A DNA stretch of 64,000 bases from Acidimicrobiales bacterium (lineage in GTDB: Bacteria > Actinomycetota > Acidimicrobiia > Acidimicrobiales > Aldehydirespiratoraceae): assembly GCA_029263215.1 (NCBI GenBank), contig JAJCXY010000041.1, positions 124,001-188,000 of the forward strand, read 5' to 3'. The notes under the pieces are model-generated. The model did not search any database. It was not told the DNA's origin and saw nothing but the letters and a program-made list of their open reading frames with translations. Of the stretch, positions 47,363 to 58,200 are shown piece after piece. Positions within the stretch are counted from its first letter, which is position 1; each line of letters starts with the position of its first letter. Position numbers and translations under genes: made by a program.

Positions 47363-48202
47363 GTGAGTCTCACCCTCGTCGTCATGGCCGCTGGGCTCGG
47401 ATCCCGCTTCGGTGGCACGAAGCAGCTTGCCGTCGTAGGCGCTCACGGCGAAGCCTTTCTCGACTTCGCCATTCGCGATGCGGTCGACGCCGGCGCGGGA
47501 AAGGTCGTGCTGATCGTTCGTTCCGACATCGAGGCCGACGTCCGACGCCATGTCGAAGCTCACCACCGAGGGTTCGACATCGCCTACGTGTGCCAGGACG
47601 CCCACGGCCCGGTCCGTGAGAAGCCATGGGGCACAGGACACGCGGTCCTCACCGCCGCACCTGAGGTCGATGGGGCCTTCATCGTGATCAATGCCGACGA
47701 CTACTACGGCCGGTCCACCTATTTCGCCCTTGCTGCGGAGGCCCCGCACCTCGGTGACCACCGCGCCCTCCTCGCCGGGTTCCGCCTCGACCAGACCCTG
47801 CCGGAGTTCGGTGAGGTGAGTCGTGGGGTCTGTGGTGTCGAAGGTCACGAACTCGTGTCGCTGGTGGAGACCCATGGGATCGGGCGTCGACCCGACGGCA
47901 CCATCAGAGCCACCGACCCCGAAGGGATCCTCGCCGACGACACCGTCGCTTCGATGAACTGCTGGATGTTTCCCCACCGCTTGTTCCACGATCTCGAGGC
48001 CGGATTTGCCGAATTCGTCGCGGGCAACCACCACGAACCGAAGGCCGAGTACCAGATTCCGTCGGTGGTGCACGACCTGATGGCAGCGGGTGAAGTCACG
48101 GTGGGCGTGGTTCCCACCGACGAGCCCTGGGTCGGAGTCACCAACCCCAACGACCTGGAAGTGGCCCGCCGACGGATCGCCGAGGTCCGTTCCGAGGGCT
48201 GA
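47363..48202 (+). CDS. NTP-transferase (sugar-phosphate nucleotidyltransferase-like)
   Basis: VVMAAGLGSRFGGTKQL; FIVINADDYYG. Confidence 0.88.
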   Translation: MSLTLVVMAAGLGSRFGGTKQLAVVGAHGEAFLDFAIRDAVDAGAGKVVLIVRSDIEADVRRHVEAHHRGFDIAYVCQDAHGPVREKPWGTGHAVLTAAPEVDGAFIVINADDYYGRSTYFALAAEAPHLGDHRALLAGFRLDQTLPEFGEVSRGVCGVEGHELVSLVETHGIGRRPDGTIRATDPEGILADDTVASMNCWMFPHRLFHDLEAGFAEFVAGNHHEPKAEYQIPSVVHDLMAAGEVTVGVVPTDEPWVGVTNPNDLEVARRRIAEVRSEG

Positions 48203-48251
48203 AGGACGTCGGCCTCGGGAACCAAACCGTCGTTCGCGACGTCAGAAGGAC

Positions 48252-49670
48252 ATGACGCTCCTGCGCACCCTCACCATCGTTGCCGCCATCGCCCTCGTCG
48301 GCGTTGCCTGCGGTAGCGACTCATCTGTCTCTTCGCCGATCGGTGATGACGGTTCTCCCGACACGGACGTAACGGTGTCTTCGACGGTGGAGGCGGGTCG
48401 AGGCTGGCTCGAAGAGGGTGCCCTCGACTGGGTGGGCGACTCCGATGAATTCGCGGGAGATGCCGCGTCGGGTGCGGTGGCCATGTCCGACGATGGTGCG
48501 GATCTTGCTGATGAGAGGAGCGAGGATTCGATCGCACCGGTTCCGCCATCTCCCGACAACACTCCGCTGAGCGCGGGTTCGATCGACGATGGCTCCGACG
48601 TGAGCGCCTATCTCGAATACCGCGACCGGATCCTCGGTGCCGGCGTCTCTGTACGGCCACTCGTGATCACCGAGTCGACGCTCATCACCGTTGTAGGAAA
48701 CAACGGTCTGCCAGTGCTCGACGCCACAGTCGAGTTCTGGGACCCCACCGCCGACACCGACATGCCGTTGGTTTCGCTGCGCACCACCGCCGACGGCACG
48801 GTTCGGTTCCTTCCTGCCGCCATGACCGCCGACCGTTTCGATCGGTTCGATATCGACATCGTGGTCGGCCAGGTTCGTCAGACCATCTCGTTCGATCGTG
48901 GTGAGGACGAGGTCGCCGTCGAACTGCCGGTTGCCGGTGGGATCGACGGCTCGGTCCCCCTCGACATCCACTTTGTCCTCGATGCCACCGGTTCCATGGG
49001 CGACGAGATCGCGCGACTCCGCGACAACATGACCTCGATCGCCGAACAGATCGCGGCCCTGCCCAGCCAACCCGACGTGCGCTTCGGGATGACGGTGTAC
49101 CGCGATGTGGAAGATCTGTTCGTGACCCGAACATTCGACCTCACCGCTGAACTCGACGACTTCCTCGATGCCCTTGATCTGGTGTCGGCTGAAGGCGGCG
49201 GCGACTACCCCGAGGCGATGGACGAGGCACTCGCTGATGCTCTCGACAAGCCGGCCTGGCGGCGCGACGGTGCCGTCGAACTGATGATCCTCATTGCCGA
49301 CGCCCCGCCCCAGGTCGGCCGCCAGGTCGAAACGCCCTACACCACTTCAGCGCTTGCGGCCGTGGCCCGAGGCGTGAAGATCTTCCCGGTGGCGGCGTCG
49401 GGCACCGACGACCAGGCCGAGTATGTGATGCGCGAACTGGCCTTCGTCAGCGGTGGCCGGTTCGTGTTCCTCTCCTACGGCGTGGATGGTGCCGCCACCG
49501 GCGACAGCACCGACATCTCTCCCGACGACTACGACGAGCTACCCCTCGATCAACTGGTGGTGAAGCTCGTCGAGGATGAGCTTGCCGCCCTGGCCGGCGA
49601 AAGCGTCGGGTCAGAGCCGAGCACCACCACCATCGATCCGGTTCAGACCACCACCACGATCGAACAGTAG
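48252..49670 (+). CDS. VWA-domain lipoprotein
   Basis: Lipobox VGVACGS; MIDAS DIHFVLDATGSMGDE; RBS agaagga. Confidence 0.88.
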   Translation: MTLLRTLTIVAAIALVGVACGSDSSVSSPIGDDGSPDTDVTVSSTVEAGRGWLEEGALDWVGDSDEFAGDAASGAVAMSDDGADLADERSEDSIAPVPPSPDNTPLSAGSIDDGSDVSAYLEYRDRILGAGVSVRPLVITESTLITVVGNNGLPVLDATVEFWDPTADTDMPLVSLRTTADGTVRFLPAAMTADRFDRFDIDIVVGQVRQTISFDRGEDEVAVELPVAGGIDGSVPLDIHFVLDATGSMGDEIARLRDNMTSIAEQIAALPSQPDVRFGMTVYRDVEDLFVTRTFDLTAELDDFLDALDLVSAEGGGDYPEAMDEALADALDKPAWRRDGAVELMILIADAPPQVGRQVETPYTTSALAAVARGVKIFPVAASGTDDQAEYVMRELAFVSGGRFVFLSYGVDGAATGDSTDISPDDYDELPLDQLVVKLVEDELAALAGESVGSEPSTTTIDPVQTTTTIEQ

Positions 49671-49735
49671 ACCTCGGGATTGGGCGGCATCGGACCCCGG
49701 CACTACGGTGCCTCGACGAGCCCAGGGAGTCATCG

Positions 49736-50866
49736 ATGGTGCAAATCCATGGCACGTGTGCCGACGAATTCACGGCAGTGCGAGAAGCGTTTGCCGCGAA
49801 CTTCGACAACGGTGAGGAGCTGGGGGCATCGGTGGCCGTCACTGTCGAAGGACAGTTTGTCGTCGACCTCTGGGCTGGCGATGCGGATGAATCTGCAACG
49901 CCGTGGGCCCGCGACACCATCGTCAACGTCTACTCCACCACCAAGACCATGGCGCACCTGTGCATGTTGATGCTCGCCGATCGAGGTGAGCTCGACTTCT
50001 CGGCCCCAGTCGCTTCGTACTGGCCGGAGTTTGCTCAGAACGGCAAGCAAGGCGTGCTGGTGAGCCATGTGATGGCTCACTCATCGGGCCTGTCCGGTTG
50101 GCAGGAACCGCTCACCGCAGCAGAGCTCTACGACTGGGACAAGCTCACCGGGCTGCTCGCCGCCCAGGAACCGTGGTGGGAGTCGGGCGCGGCGGTGGGA
50201 TATCACGCTTTCACCCAGGGGTATCTCCAGGGGGAAATCCTGGGGCGAATCACCGGCGAGTCGATTGATTCGTTCTTTCGTCGTGAGGTCAGCGGACCCC
50301 TCGGGGCTGATTTTCACTTCTGCCTTGATCCCGAACACGACGACCGCGTGGGCGACCTGGTCCCGCCTCCCGCCCTGGGGGACGAAATGCTTGAGGCCCT
50401 CGAGCTCGGTGGTATGGCGGCGAAATCTCTCGCTAATCCGAGACTCACGGCCCTGGAACCCCGCACCCGTGAATGGAGGGCGGCCTTGATTCCTGCTGCA
50501 GGTGGACTCGGCAACGCCCGGTCCGTCGCGAGGGTGCATTCGGCCATGGCATGTGGCGGGTCGGTCGACGGTGTGCGCCTCCTGAGCCAGCAGGGAGTGG
50601 AGGCCGTCCTAGAGGAGCAGATCCGTGGGCACGATCAGGTGCTGGGCGCCGAGTCGCGGTTCGGCATGGGCTTCGGACTCGGCACCGAGTTGATGCCGCT
50701 ACCCGATCGCTGTTTCTACTGGGGCGGATGGGGAGGCTCGTTGGCCATCATCGATCTCGAGCGGCAACTCACGATCAGCTATGTGATGAATCGCATGGCC
50801 GGCGACCTCACCGGCGACATGCGAGGCGCCACCGTCGCCCTCGCCGCGTTGGCCGGTGTCAGCTGA
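49736..50866 (+). CDS. Serine hydrolase, beta-lactamase/esterase (class C-like)
   Basis: SxxK motif VYSTTKTMAHL; HSSGLSGW. Confidence 0.88.
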   Translation: MVQIHGTCADEFTAVREAFAANFDNGEELGASVAVTVEGQFVVDLWAGDADESATPWARDTIVNVYSTTKTMAHLCMLMLADRGELDFSAPVASYWPEFAQNGKQGVLVSHVMAHSSGLSGWQEPLTAAELYDWDKLTGLLAAQEPWWESGAAVGYHAFTQGYLQGEILGRITGESIDSFFRREVSGPLGADFHFCLDPEHDDRVGDLVPPPALGDEMLEALELGGMAAKSLANPRLTALEPRTREWRAALIPAAGGLGNARSVARVHSAMACGGSVDGVRLLSQQGVEAVLEEQIRGHDQVLGAESRFGMGFGLGTELMPLPDRCFYWGGWGGSLAIIDLERQLTISYVMNRMAGDLTGDMRGATVALAALAGVS

Positions 50867-51497
50867 AGGGGCTCTCCGGCTGCGCCACAGCTTGGCCGTC
50901 GATCTCGAGGTCGACCCTCTCGTTGTAGAAGCAGATGAGGCCCTTCACCGGAGCAGATTCGGGTAGGGGGTCGTCGTACCCCCAGGCGATGTCGATGTGT
51001 TCCTTGCCGGCGGCGGCAACCGACCAATATCGTGCCACTCCCTTGTACGGGCATCCGGTCGAGGTATCGGTGGGGGTGAGCAGATCGAGCCGAACATCAT
51101 CGGGAGGTAGGTAGTAACGCGCGGGAAGCCCGGTCTCGAACAGGATGGTCGGGTTGCGCGAATCGGCGATGACCTCACTGCCCAGCTTCACCACCACGTG
51201 ACGCGACGAGGGGAGCGCATCGATGCGTGCATAGGGACTGCGGGGATGGACGAAGACCTCCTCGTTCTCCTCGAACCAGCGATCCGCCACTGCCCAGTCG
51301 AGCTTCACGTGGCCCGGCAGTTCCTCGATCGTGGAGGTGGGGAGGGTGTCGTCGTGGACATCGGCCTCGGGGAAATACCACAACGGGTAGTACTTGTGTT
51401 CCCACACCAGTTGGGCGTTGCGGGTGTCGACCACGGTTCGGTCGCCGATCGTGCCCCGGATCCACTTCGGTGACGGTTCGATGCGCTCAATGTCCAT
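50859..51497 (-). CDS. DUF427 domain protein
   Basis: VVDTRNAQLVWEHKYYPLWYFPEADV; STGCPYKGVARYWSV; start trimmed to MDIERIEP. Confidence 0.88.
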   Translation of the reverse strand: MDIERIEPSPKWIRGTIGDRTVVDTRNAQLVWEHKYYPLWYFPEADVHDDTLPTSTIEELPGHVKLDWAVADRWFEENEEVFVHPRSPYARIDALPSSRHVVVKLGSEVIADSRNPTILFETGLPARYYLPPDDVRLDLLTPTDTSTGCPYKGVARYWSVAAAGKEHIDIAWGYDDPLPESAPVKGLICFYNERVDLEIDGQAVAQPESPFS

Positions 51498-51553
51498 GCA
51501 GGGCACAACTCGGCGACACCATCGAAGATTCCCTCGCGTGCAAGACTCCCGGT

Positions 51554-53110
51554 GTGCTTCCTCCCGTCGTGACCCGATACGCGCCCAACGCGATGGTCTC
51601 AACCATCGATCATCTCGCCACCAACGCCGGCCTCGAGTTGCTTCGGCGGGGTGGTTCGGCTGTCGATGCGGCCATCGGGGCCAACGCGGTGCTTTCTGTG
51701 ACCTCGTCGCACGCATGCGGCATGGGGGGCGACCTTTGGGCGCTGATCCATACCGGCGACGGTGCTCCCGCCACTCTCGACGCTTCGGGCCGGGCGGGTT
51801 CGGGCGCAGACCCCGACGAGGCCCGGGCGGCTGGTCTCGATCGCATCCCGCTCAAGGGCGATGTTCGGGCCATCACCGTGCCTGGCGCGGTCGACGGCTG
51901 GCTGGCGCTTCACCAGCGCTATGGCCGACTGGCTCTCACCGAGGTCTTCGCCGCTGCAGTGGGGTTCGCTGAAGACGGATTCGCTGTCGCCCCCTTGTTG
52001 GCTCGAGCGGCGCCGCTTGTAGCGGGAATCGCCCACAACGAGCTTCCTCCGGCTCCTCGCACCGGTGAGTTGGTGACCCGGCCCGGGTCGGCTCGAGCCC
52101 TCAACGCCATTGCGGCCCGAGGCCGTGAAGGTTTCTATGGCGGCGAGTTCGGCGAGTGTCTCCTGGCGGTCGGACCCGACCAGTTCACCCCCGACGATCT
52201 CCTCGACTCACAAGCCCGCTGGGTCGAGCCCGCTTCGGTCGACGCGTTCGGGCACCGCCTCTGGACCACGCCGCCGACGAGCCAGGGCTACATCACGATC
52301 CTCAGTGCGGCCATCGCCGACGCCTTCGACCTCACCGACGATGGTGCGGGCGTCCACCTGCTCATCGAGGCGGCCGCGCAGGCGGGCCACGATCGGCCAA
52401 CCGCGCTGCACGAGGGAGCCGACCCGGCAGTTCTGCTCGCGCCCGAACTGATCCGCGATCGCCAGAGCCAGATCGACGCCGGCCAGGCGGGCCGCGTCGA
52501 TGTCCCGGCCTTCGATGGCGACACCACCTATCTGTGTGTCGTCGACGCCGACGGCATGGGTGTGTCGCTGATCAACTCGAACGCCAGCGGGTTCGGTGCG
52601 CACATCGTGGCCGGTTCGAGCGGGATATTCCTCCATGATCGCGGCCTGGGCTTCTCACTCGAGCCTGGTCATCCCGCGGAATACGGGCCGGGTCGCCGAC
52701 CCCCTCACACGTTGGCCCCGGCGCTGGTCACCCGCACCGATGGCTCGCTGAAGGCCGTGCTCGGCACGATGGGCGGAGATGCCCAGCCCCAGATCCTCCT
52801 GCAGATCCTCGCCTCGATGCTGGTCCACAACCGCGACCCCGGCCGTTCAGTGGGTGCGGGGCGCTGGGGCTTTGCCGCCATCGATGGCGGCGGGTTCGAT
52901 ACCTGGAGGGCGGGCCATGGGCGTCGTGTCGAACTCGAAGATCACGTCGAGCCGGAGGTCCGAGCCGCGCTTGTCGCCAGGGGCCACGATGTCGGGTCCG
53001 GTGAACACGGAAGCTTCGGCCACGCTCATGTCATCGAGGTGACCGAACACGGCACCCTCGCGGGAGCGGCGGACCCCCGCGCCCTCACAGGTGTCGCTTC
53101 AGGGATCTGA
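51554..53110 (+). CDS. Gamma-glutamyltransferase family (Ntn hydrolase)
   Basis: GGSAVDAAIGANAVLSV...GMGGDLWAL; DTTYLCVVDADGMGVSLINSN; GTG start. Confidence 0.9.
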   Translation: MLPPVVTRYAPNAMVSTIDHLATNAGLELLRRGGSAVDAAIGANAVLSVTSSHACGMGGDLWALIHTGDGAPATLDASGRAGSGADPDEARAAGLDRIPLKGDVRAITVPGAVDGWLALHQRYGRLALTEVFAAAVGFAEDGFAVAPLLARAAPLVAGIAHNELPPAPRTGELVTRPGSARALNAIAARGREGFYGGEFGECLLAVGPDQFTPDDLLDSQARWVEPASVDAFGHRLWTTPPTSQGYITILSAAIADAFDLTDDGAGVHLLIEAAAQAGHDRPTALHEGADPAVLLAPELIRDRQSQIDAGQAGRVDVPAFDGDTTYLCVVDADGMGVSLINSNASGFGAHIVAGSSGIFLHDRGLGFSLEPGHPAEYGPGRRPPHTLAPALVTRTDGSLKAVLGTMGGDAQPQILLQILASMLVHNRDPGRSVGAGRWGFAAIDGGGFDTWRAGHGRRVELEDHVEPEVRAALVARGHDVGSGEHGSFGHAHVIEVTEHGTLAGAADPRALTGVASGI

Positions 53111-53120
53111 GCAGGGGGGC

Positions 53121-54458
53121 TCAGCCAAGTAGTTCGGTGACCACGTCGTGGTAGAAGCGGGTGGTGAGGTGCAACGACTCGACGTCGATGCGCTCGTTAT
53201 GGCCGTGGAAGCGTGAACCGAACTCCGCGGGCGACACCGAAGGGCTGAGCAGGCCGGCGCCGTAGCAGATCGCCCCCAACTCGCGATGCACGCGTGCGTC
53301 GGTGAAACCGGGGCTGATCAGGGGCAGGAGTCGGGCTGCGGGGAAGGGCCGATTGGCGGCGCGCTGCATGACATCCCAGAGGGGGGTGTTGGGCTGGCTG
53401 ACCGACGACTCATCGTTGATCAGGGCGGTGGTCTCGACATCGTCGTAGAGATCGCCGAGCGCGGCGCGCAGATGGGCTTCGACCTCTTCGGCTCCTTCGC
53501 CGGGAAGGGTTCGGACGTCGACATCGATGTCGACGATGTCGGGAATCACGTTCGTCTTGGTCTGGCCGACGGCCACGTTGGGCGAAAATGTCGTGTGGGA
53601 GCAGGCGTGGAGATGGCTGGCTGCGGGCCGGCTGGGCATCGCCCCGAGGGCCTCGTCGATCGCGGCATCGTCGAGTAGAACCTGCTTCATCTCGGGGGCC
53701 AGGTCCATGGCCTCGACCTGGGGCCGCCAGAAGTCGTGGAACCGGGCCGGCGGACGGTAGTCGGCGAGCCGCTGGACGATCGCTGCCGCCTTCACCAGGG
53801 CATTGTCGGTGCGAAACGGCATCGAACCGTGGCCGGGCAGCCCCCGCACGCGGAGCCGACGCCACGCGACCCCCTTTTCGCCGACGGTCATGGATATGGC
53901 CGGCGCATCGCTGGCGCCGTTGTGGAGGCCGCCGTTCTCGGTGAGGACATAGTCGGTCCTGATCACGTCGGGATGGTGGTCGCGCATCCAGCGCGCTCCG
54001 TAGGCAGATCCGGATTCCTCGTCGGCCACCGCGAAAAACACGAGGTCGCCACGGGGTTTCCAGCCGGTTTCGGCCAGGTGACGGGTGACGACGGCCATGG
54101 TGGCGGTGAGGTTGAGCATGTCGACCGCGCCCCGGCCCCACACCTCTCCATCGATTATCTCCGCGCCGAACGGGTCCTCGCGCCAGCCCTCGGGGCTGAC
54201 AGGCACGACATCGGTGTGACCATTGAGACAGAGGCTCGGAGCGTCGGGGTCGGAGCCCTCGATGCGGGCCACGAGCGAGGTGCGGCCCGGTGCGGCGTGG
54301 TAGCGCTCCACATCGAGGCCCGCGCCTTCGAGGTAGTCGGTGAGCAGATCGGCGTTTCGAATCTCCTGACCGGACTCCTCGGTGCCTTCATTGACACACT
54401 CGTTGCGGATCAGTGCTTGCAGTAGTTCGATGGTCTCGTCGCCGCGGGGTTCGGTCAT
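53121..54458 (-). CDS. M20 family metallopeptidase/deacylase
   Basis: SLCLNGHTDVVP; GRGAVDMLN; FAVADEESGS; the upstream alternative start is 54494. Confidence 0.92.
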   Translation of the reverse strand: MTEPRGDETIELLQALIRNECVNEGTEESGQEIRNADLLTDYLEGAGLDVERYHAAPGRTSLVARIEGSDPDAPSLCLNGHTDVVPVSPEGWREDPFGAEIIDGEVWGRGAVDMLNLTATMAVVTRHLAETGWKPRGDLVFFAVADEESGSAYGARWMRDHHPDVIRTDYVLTENGGLHNGASDAPAISMTVGEKGVAWRRLRVRGLPGHGSMPFRTDNALVKAAAIVQRLADYRPPARFHDFWRPQVEAMDLAPEMKQVLLDDAAIDEALGAMPSRPAASHLHACSHTTFSPNVAVGQTKTNVIPDIVDIDVDVRTLPGEGAEEVEAHLRAALGDLYDDVETTALINDESSVSQPNTPLWDVMQRAANRPFPAARLLPLISPGFTDARVHRELGAICYGAGLLSPSVSPAEFGSRFHGHNERIDVESLHLTTRFYHDVVTELLG

Positions 54459-54523
54459 GGGATCAGTTTCGACCAATTCGTCCGAGATCGACAAAGTACG
54501 GGTCGAATTCTACGATCGCCGCC

Positions 54524-55267
54524 GTGGCTCCTGAGTCGATCGGTGTATCTGGTCATGAAGTGGTGCGGTACGGGGACGCGTCGCCCCAGTTCGCCACCCT
54601 GACCCTCCCGCGCGGCGATGGACCCTTTCCGGTGATTGCCTTCCTCCACGGCGGCTTCTGGCGCAATGCCTACGACCTCACCCTGGCCGCGCCCCAGGCT
54701 GCCGACGCGGTGGCCCACGGCTACGCGGCATGGAATATCGAGTACCGCCGGATCGGTGATCCCGGAGGGGGATTTCCCGGAACCCTCGAGGACGTGGCCG
54801 TGGCAATGGATCTGCTGGCTGATCTCGAAGCTCCCCTCGACCTCGATCGAGTGGCGGTGGTCGGCCATTCGGCCGGTGGCCATCTGGCGCTGTGGGTGGG
54901 CCAACGCGAGCAGGCGGTGGTCACTCCGATTCTCGTGGTGGGCCAGGCGCCCGTCGCCGACTTTGCCGCCACCGCCGATCTGAGCGGGGGAGCGGTGGCG
55001 GAGTTCATGGGGGGCAGTGCCGACGAGCAGCCCGACGCCTACGCTTCGACCGACCCCCTCCGGCTCTTGCCGGTGAAGGTTGCCCAGCTGATCGTGCACG
55101 GCGACACCGACGTGCACGTGCCCGTCGAAGTTGTTTGTGATTACGTGAGGGCGGCGGGCGATGGCGTGCTCTTTCGAGAGTTCGTGGAAACCGATCACTT
55201 CGATGTGATCGACCCCGGCCACGAGTCGTGGCAGTTTGTGCTCGCAGCAATCGAGGAGAGGCAATGA
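54524..55267 (+). CDS. Alpha/beta hydrolase
   Basis: VIAFLHGGFWRNAYD; VGHSAGGHLALW; GTG start. Confidence 0.88.
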   Translation: MAPESIGVSGHEVVRYGDASPQFATLTLPRGDGPFPVIAFLHGGFWRNAYDLTLAAPQAADAVAHGYAAWNIEYRRIGDPGGGFPGTLEDVAVAMDLLADLEAPLDLDRVAVVGHSAGGHLALWVGQREQAVVTPILVVGQAPVADFAATADLSGGAVAEFMGGSADEQPDAYASTDPLRLLPVKVAQLIVHGDTDVHVPVEVVCDYVRAAGDGVLFREFVETDHFDVIDPGHESWQFVLAAIEERQ

Positions 55268-58200
55268 CTGACCTGGCCGCTTACACACTCGCCGACCAGT
55301 TCGGTTCCGAACAGGGGCGGGCCACCCTGTCGGGCGTCCAGGCGATGGTGCGCATGGTTCTCGACCAGGTTCGAGCCGACGGGCGGGTCGGCCAGCAGAC
55401 CGGCGCCCTCATTGCGGGTTACCGAGGATCGCCGGTCGGCGGTATCGATGCCGCCTTCCTGCGCAATCAGGGCGAGCTCGACGCCAACCAGGTGAGGTTC
55501 ATCAACGGGGTCAACGAGGAGCTCGGCGCCACGATGGTGTGGGGCTCGCAGCTCGCCAGCAGGCACGAGGCGCCTCTCTACGACGGAGTGCTCGGCCTCT
55601 GGTACGGCAAGGGTCCCGGCCTCGACCGGGCCGGAGACGCCATCCGCCACGGCAACCTGTGCGGCACCGGCCGCACCGATGGTGTGATCGCGGCCGTGGG
55701 CGACGATCCGGCGTGCAAGTCGTCGACCCTGCCGTCAGCTTCTGAGCACTCCATGGCCGACCTAGCTCTGCCCACCCTCTATCCCGGCTCGGTGCAGGAG
55801 ATCCTCGACTACGGGCGCTACGGCTACGAACTCTCGCGGGCGTGTGGAGCTTGGGTGGGCATGAAGATCCACACCGATGTGGCCGATGGTTCCGCCACTG
55901 TCAACTTCGATCCCGGCCGCATCGAGCTCGCCGGTGTGCCCTTCCTGGTCGACGGTGAGCCATGGATGCAAACGGTCAACGACGCCCTTCTTGCCCCGTT
56001 CTCGGTGCAACAGGAAAACGAGGCCTTCACGACTCGCCTCAATGCAGCCCGGCATTTCGTGGCCACCAACCAGCTCGATCGAACCATCGGTGCCCCCGAC
56101 GCCTGGCTCGGCATCATCGCGGGGGGCAAGGCCTACCTCGATGTTCGCAGTGCGCTTACCCAACTGGGCATCGAATCCGACGCCGACCTGGTGGCCGCGG
56201 GCATCCGGATCCACAAACCGGCCATGATCTGGCCCCTCGAGCCTGCGGGGTTGCGCCTGTTCGCCACCGGCACCACCACCATCATGGCTGTCGAAGAGAA
56301 GCGGGCCTTCCTGGAGGATCAGGTCCGCAACCAGCTCTACGGATCGATCGACGCGCCAGAGGTGATCGGCAAGTTCGACACCGAAGGCCGCCCCCTGGTT
56401 CCCTCCGCCGGCGCCATCGAACCCGATCAGCTCGTCGAGCCCCTCCGCCGCCTGCTCCAGCCCCGCCTAGGCTCCGAACGGCTCACCCCGAAACGTGAAC
56501 GCATCGCCGTGTCGGTCGTCGGCAGCACCCTTCCCAGCCGTACCCCGTATTTCTGTTCCGGGTGTCCTCACAATCGATCGACCACGGTTCCCGAAGGCTC
56601 GGTCGCGGGCGGCGGGATCGGTTGTCACGGCATGGCCCTGATGATGCCGGGTCGCGCCACCGGCATAACCCAGATGGGCGGAGAAGGCGCTCAGTGGGTC
56701 GGCTTGTCGTCGTTCGTCGATGAGTCTCACCGCTTTCAGAACCTCGGCGATGGCACCCTCGCCCACTCCGGCATCCTGGCCATCCGCCAAGCGGTGTCGT
56801 CGGGGGCCAACATCACCTACAAGATCCTCTACAACGGCACCGTGGCCATGACCGGCGGGCAGGACGCCGCCGGTGAACTGGCCGTACCCGAGCTCACCAG
56901 GGAGCTCGACGCCGAAGGTGTGGCCCGAGTGGTTGTGGTGGCCGACGACACCGAGAAGTACGCGTCCGATGCCTGGTTCGCTCCGGGCACCAAGGTCGTC
57001 CACCGAGACAAGCTCGACGACATCCAGCTCGACTTGCGCGAAGTGCAGGGCACCACGGTGCTGATCTACGACCAGGGCTGCGCGGCCGAACTCAGGCGGG
57101 GCCGCAAGCGTGGCCGTATCGCTCGCCCCACCACCAGGGTGTTCATCAACGAGGCGGTCTGCGACGGCTGCGGTCATTGCGGCGAGATCTCCAACTGCAT
57201 CAGCGTGCACCCCGTCTCCACCCCGTTCGGTCGCAAGACCCGCATCCATCAGGAGTCGTGCAACTTCGACCTCACCTGCCTCGGCGGCGACTGCCCGGCC
57301 TTCATCACCGTCAACGTGGACGACTCCGAGTCGTCAGCCGGTGAACACGGCTCTCCGATTGCCGCCACCGTCGCGGCCTGGCCGATGCCGGCCGACCCGG
57401 TCGTACCCGAAGAGGCCTCGCTGCTCACCGTCGGTATCGGCGGCACCGGGGTGGTGACGGTCAACCAGCTGATCAACACAGCAGCCCTCCTCGACGACAA
57501 GACCTCCTCCAGCCTCGATCAGACCGGCCTGGCCCAAAAGGGCGGTCAGGTCGTTTCGCATCTCCGTATCGGCGCCGAGGCCGACGTGGGCTCGAGTCGG
57601 CTGGCCGAGGGCAGCGCCGACGGCTACCTGGTCTTCGACCTCGTGGCCGGAGTCTCGCCGGCCAACCTGGCCCGAACCGCACCAGACCGGACCACCGCGG
57701 TCGTGTCGACCTCGCGGATGCCCACGGGCCACATGGTCACGAAGCGGGCCCTCGCCGACTTCCCCGAGATCGACGCCTTCCGAGACCAGATCGACCGCAC
57801 CACGAGGGCCGAGACCAATCAGTGGGTCGACGCCGAGGGGATCGCCAAGAGCGTCTTTCGATCCCAACCAGCAGCCAACCTCATAGTGCTCGGCATCGCC
57901 TACCAGACGGGACTGGTGCCCGTCAGCGGCGACGCGATCGAAAGAGCGATCGAACTCAACGGTGTCGCGGTGGAGATGAACACCGAGGCCTTCCGGCTCG
58001 GTCGACGGCTCGCGGCCGAGCCCGCGCTCGCAGCCGAGATCGAGATCGACACCCCGGCCGTGGAGTCGCCACCGGCTCTGTCCGCGGCCCACGCCAAGCT
58101 GCTTGCCGGTATCGACACCGACGACACTCTGGCCGAAACGCTCGCATGGCGAGTCCCTGAGCTCGTCGCCTACGGCACCACGACCTGGGCCGCCCGCTTC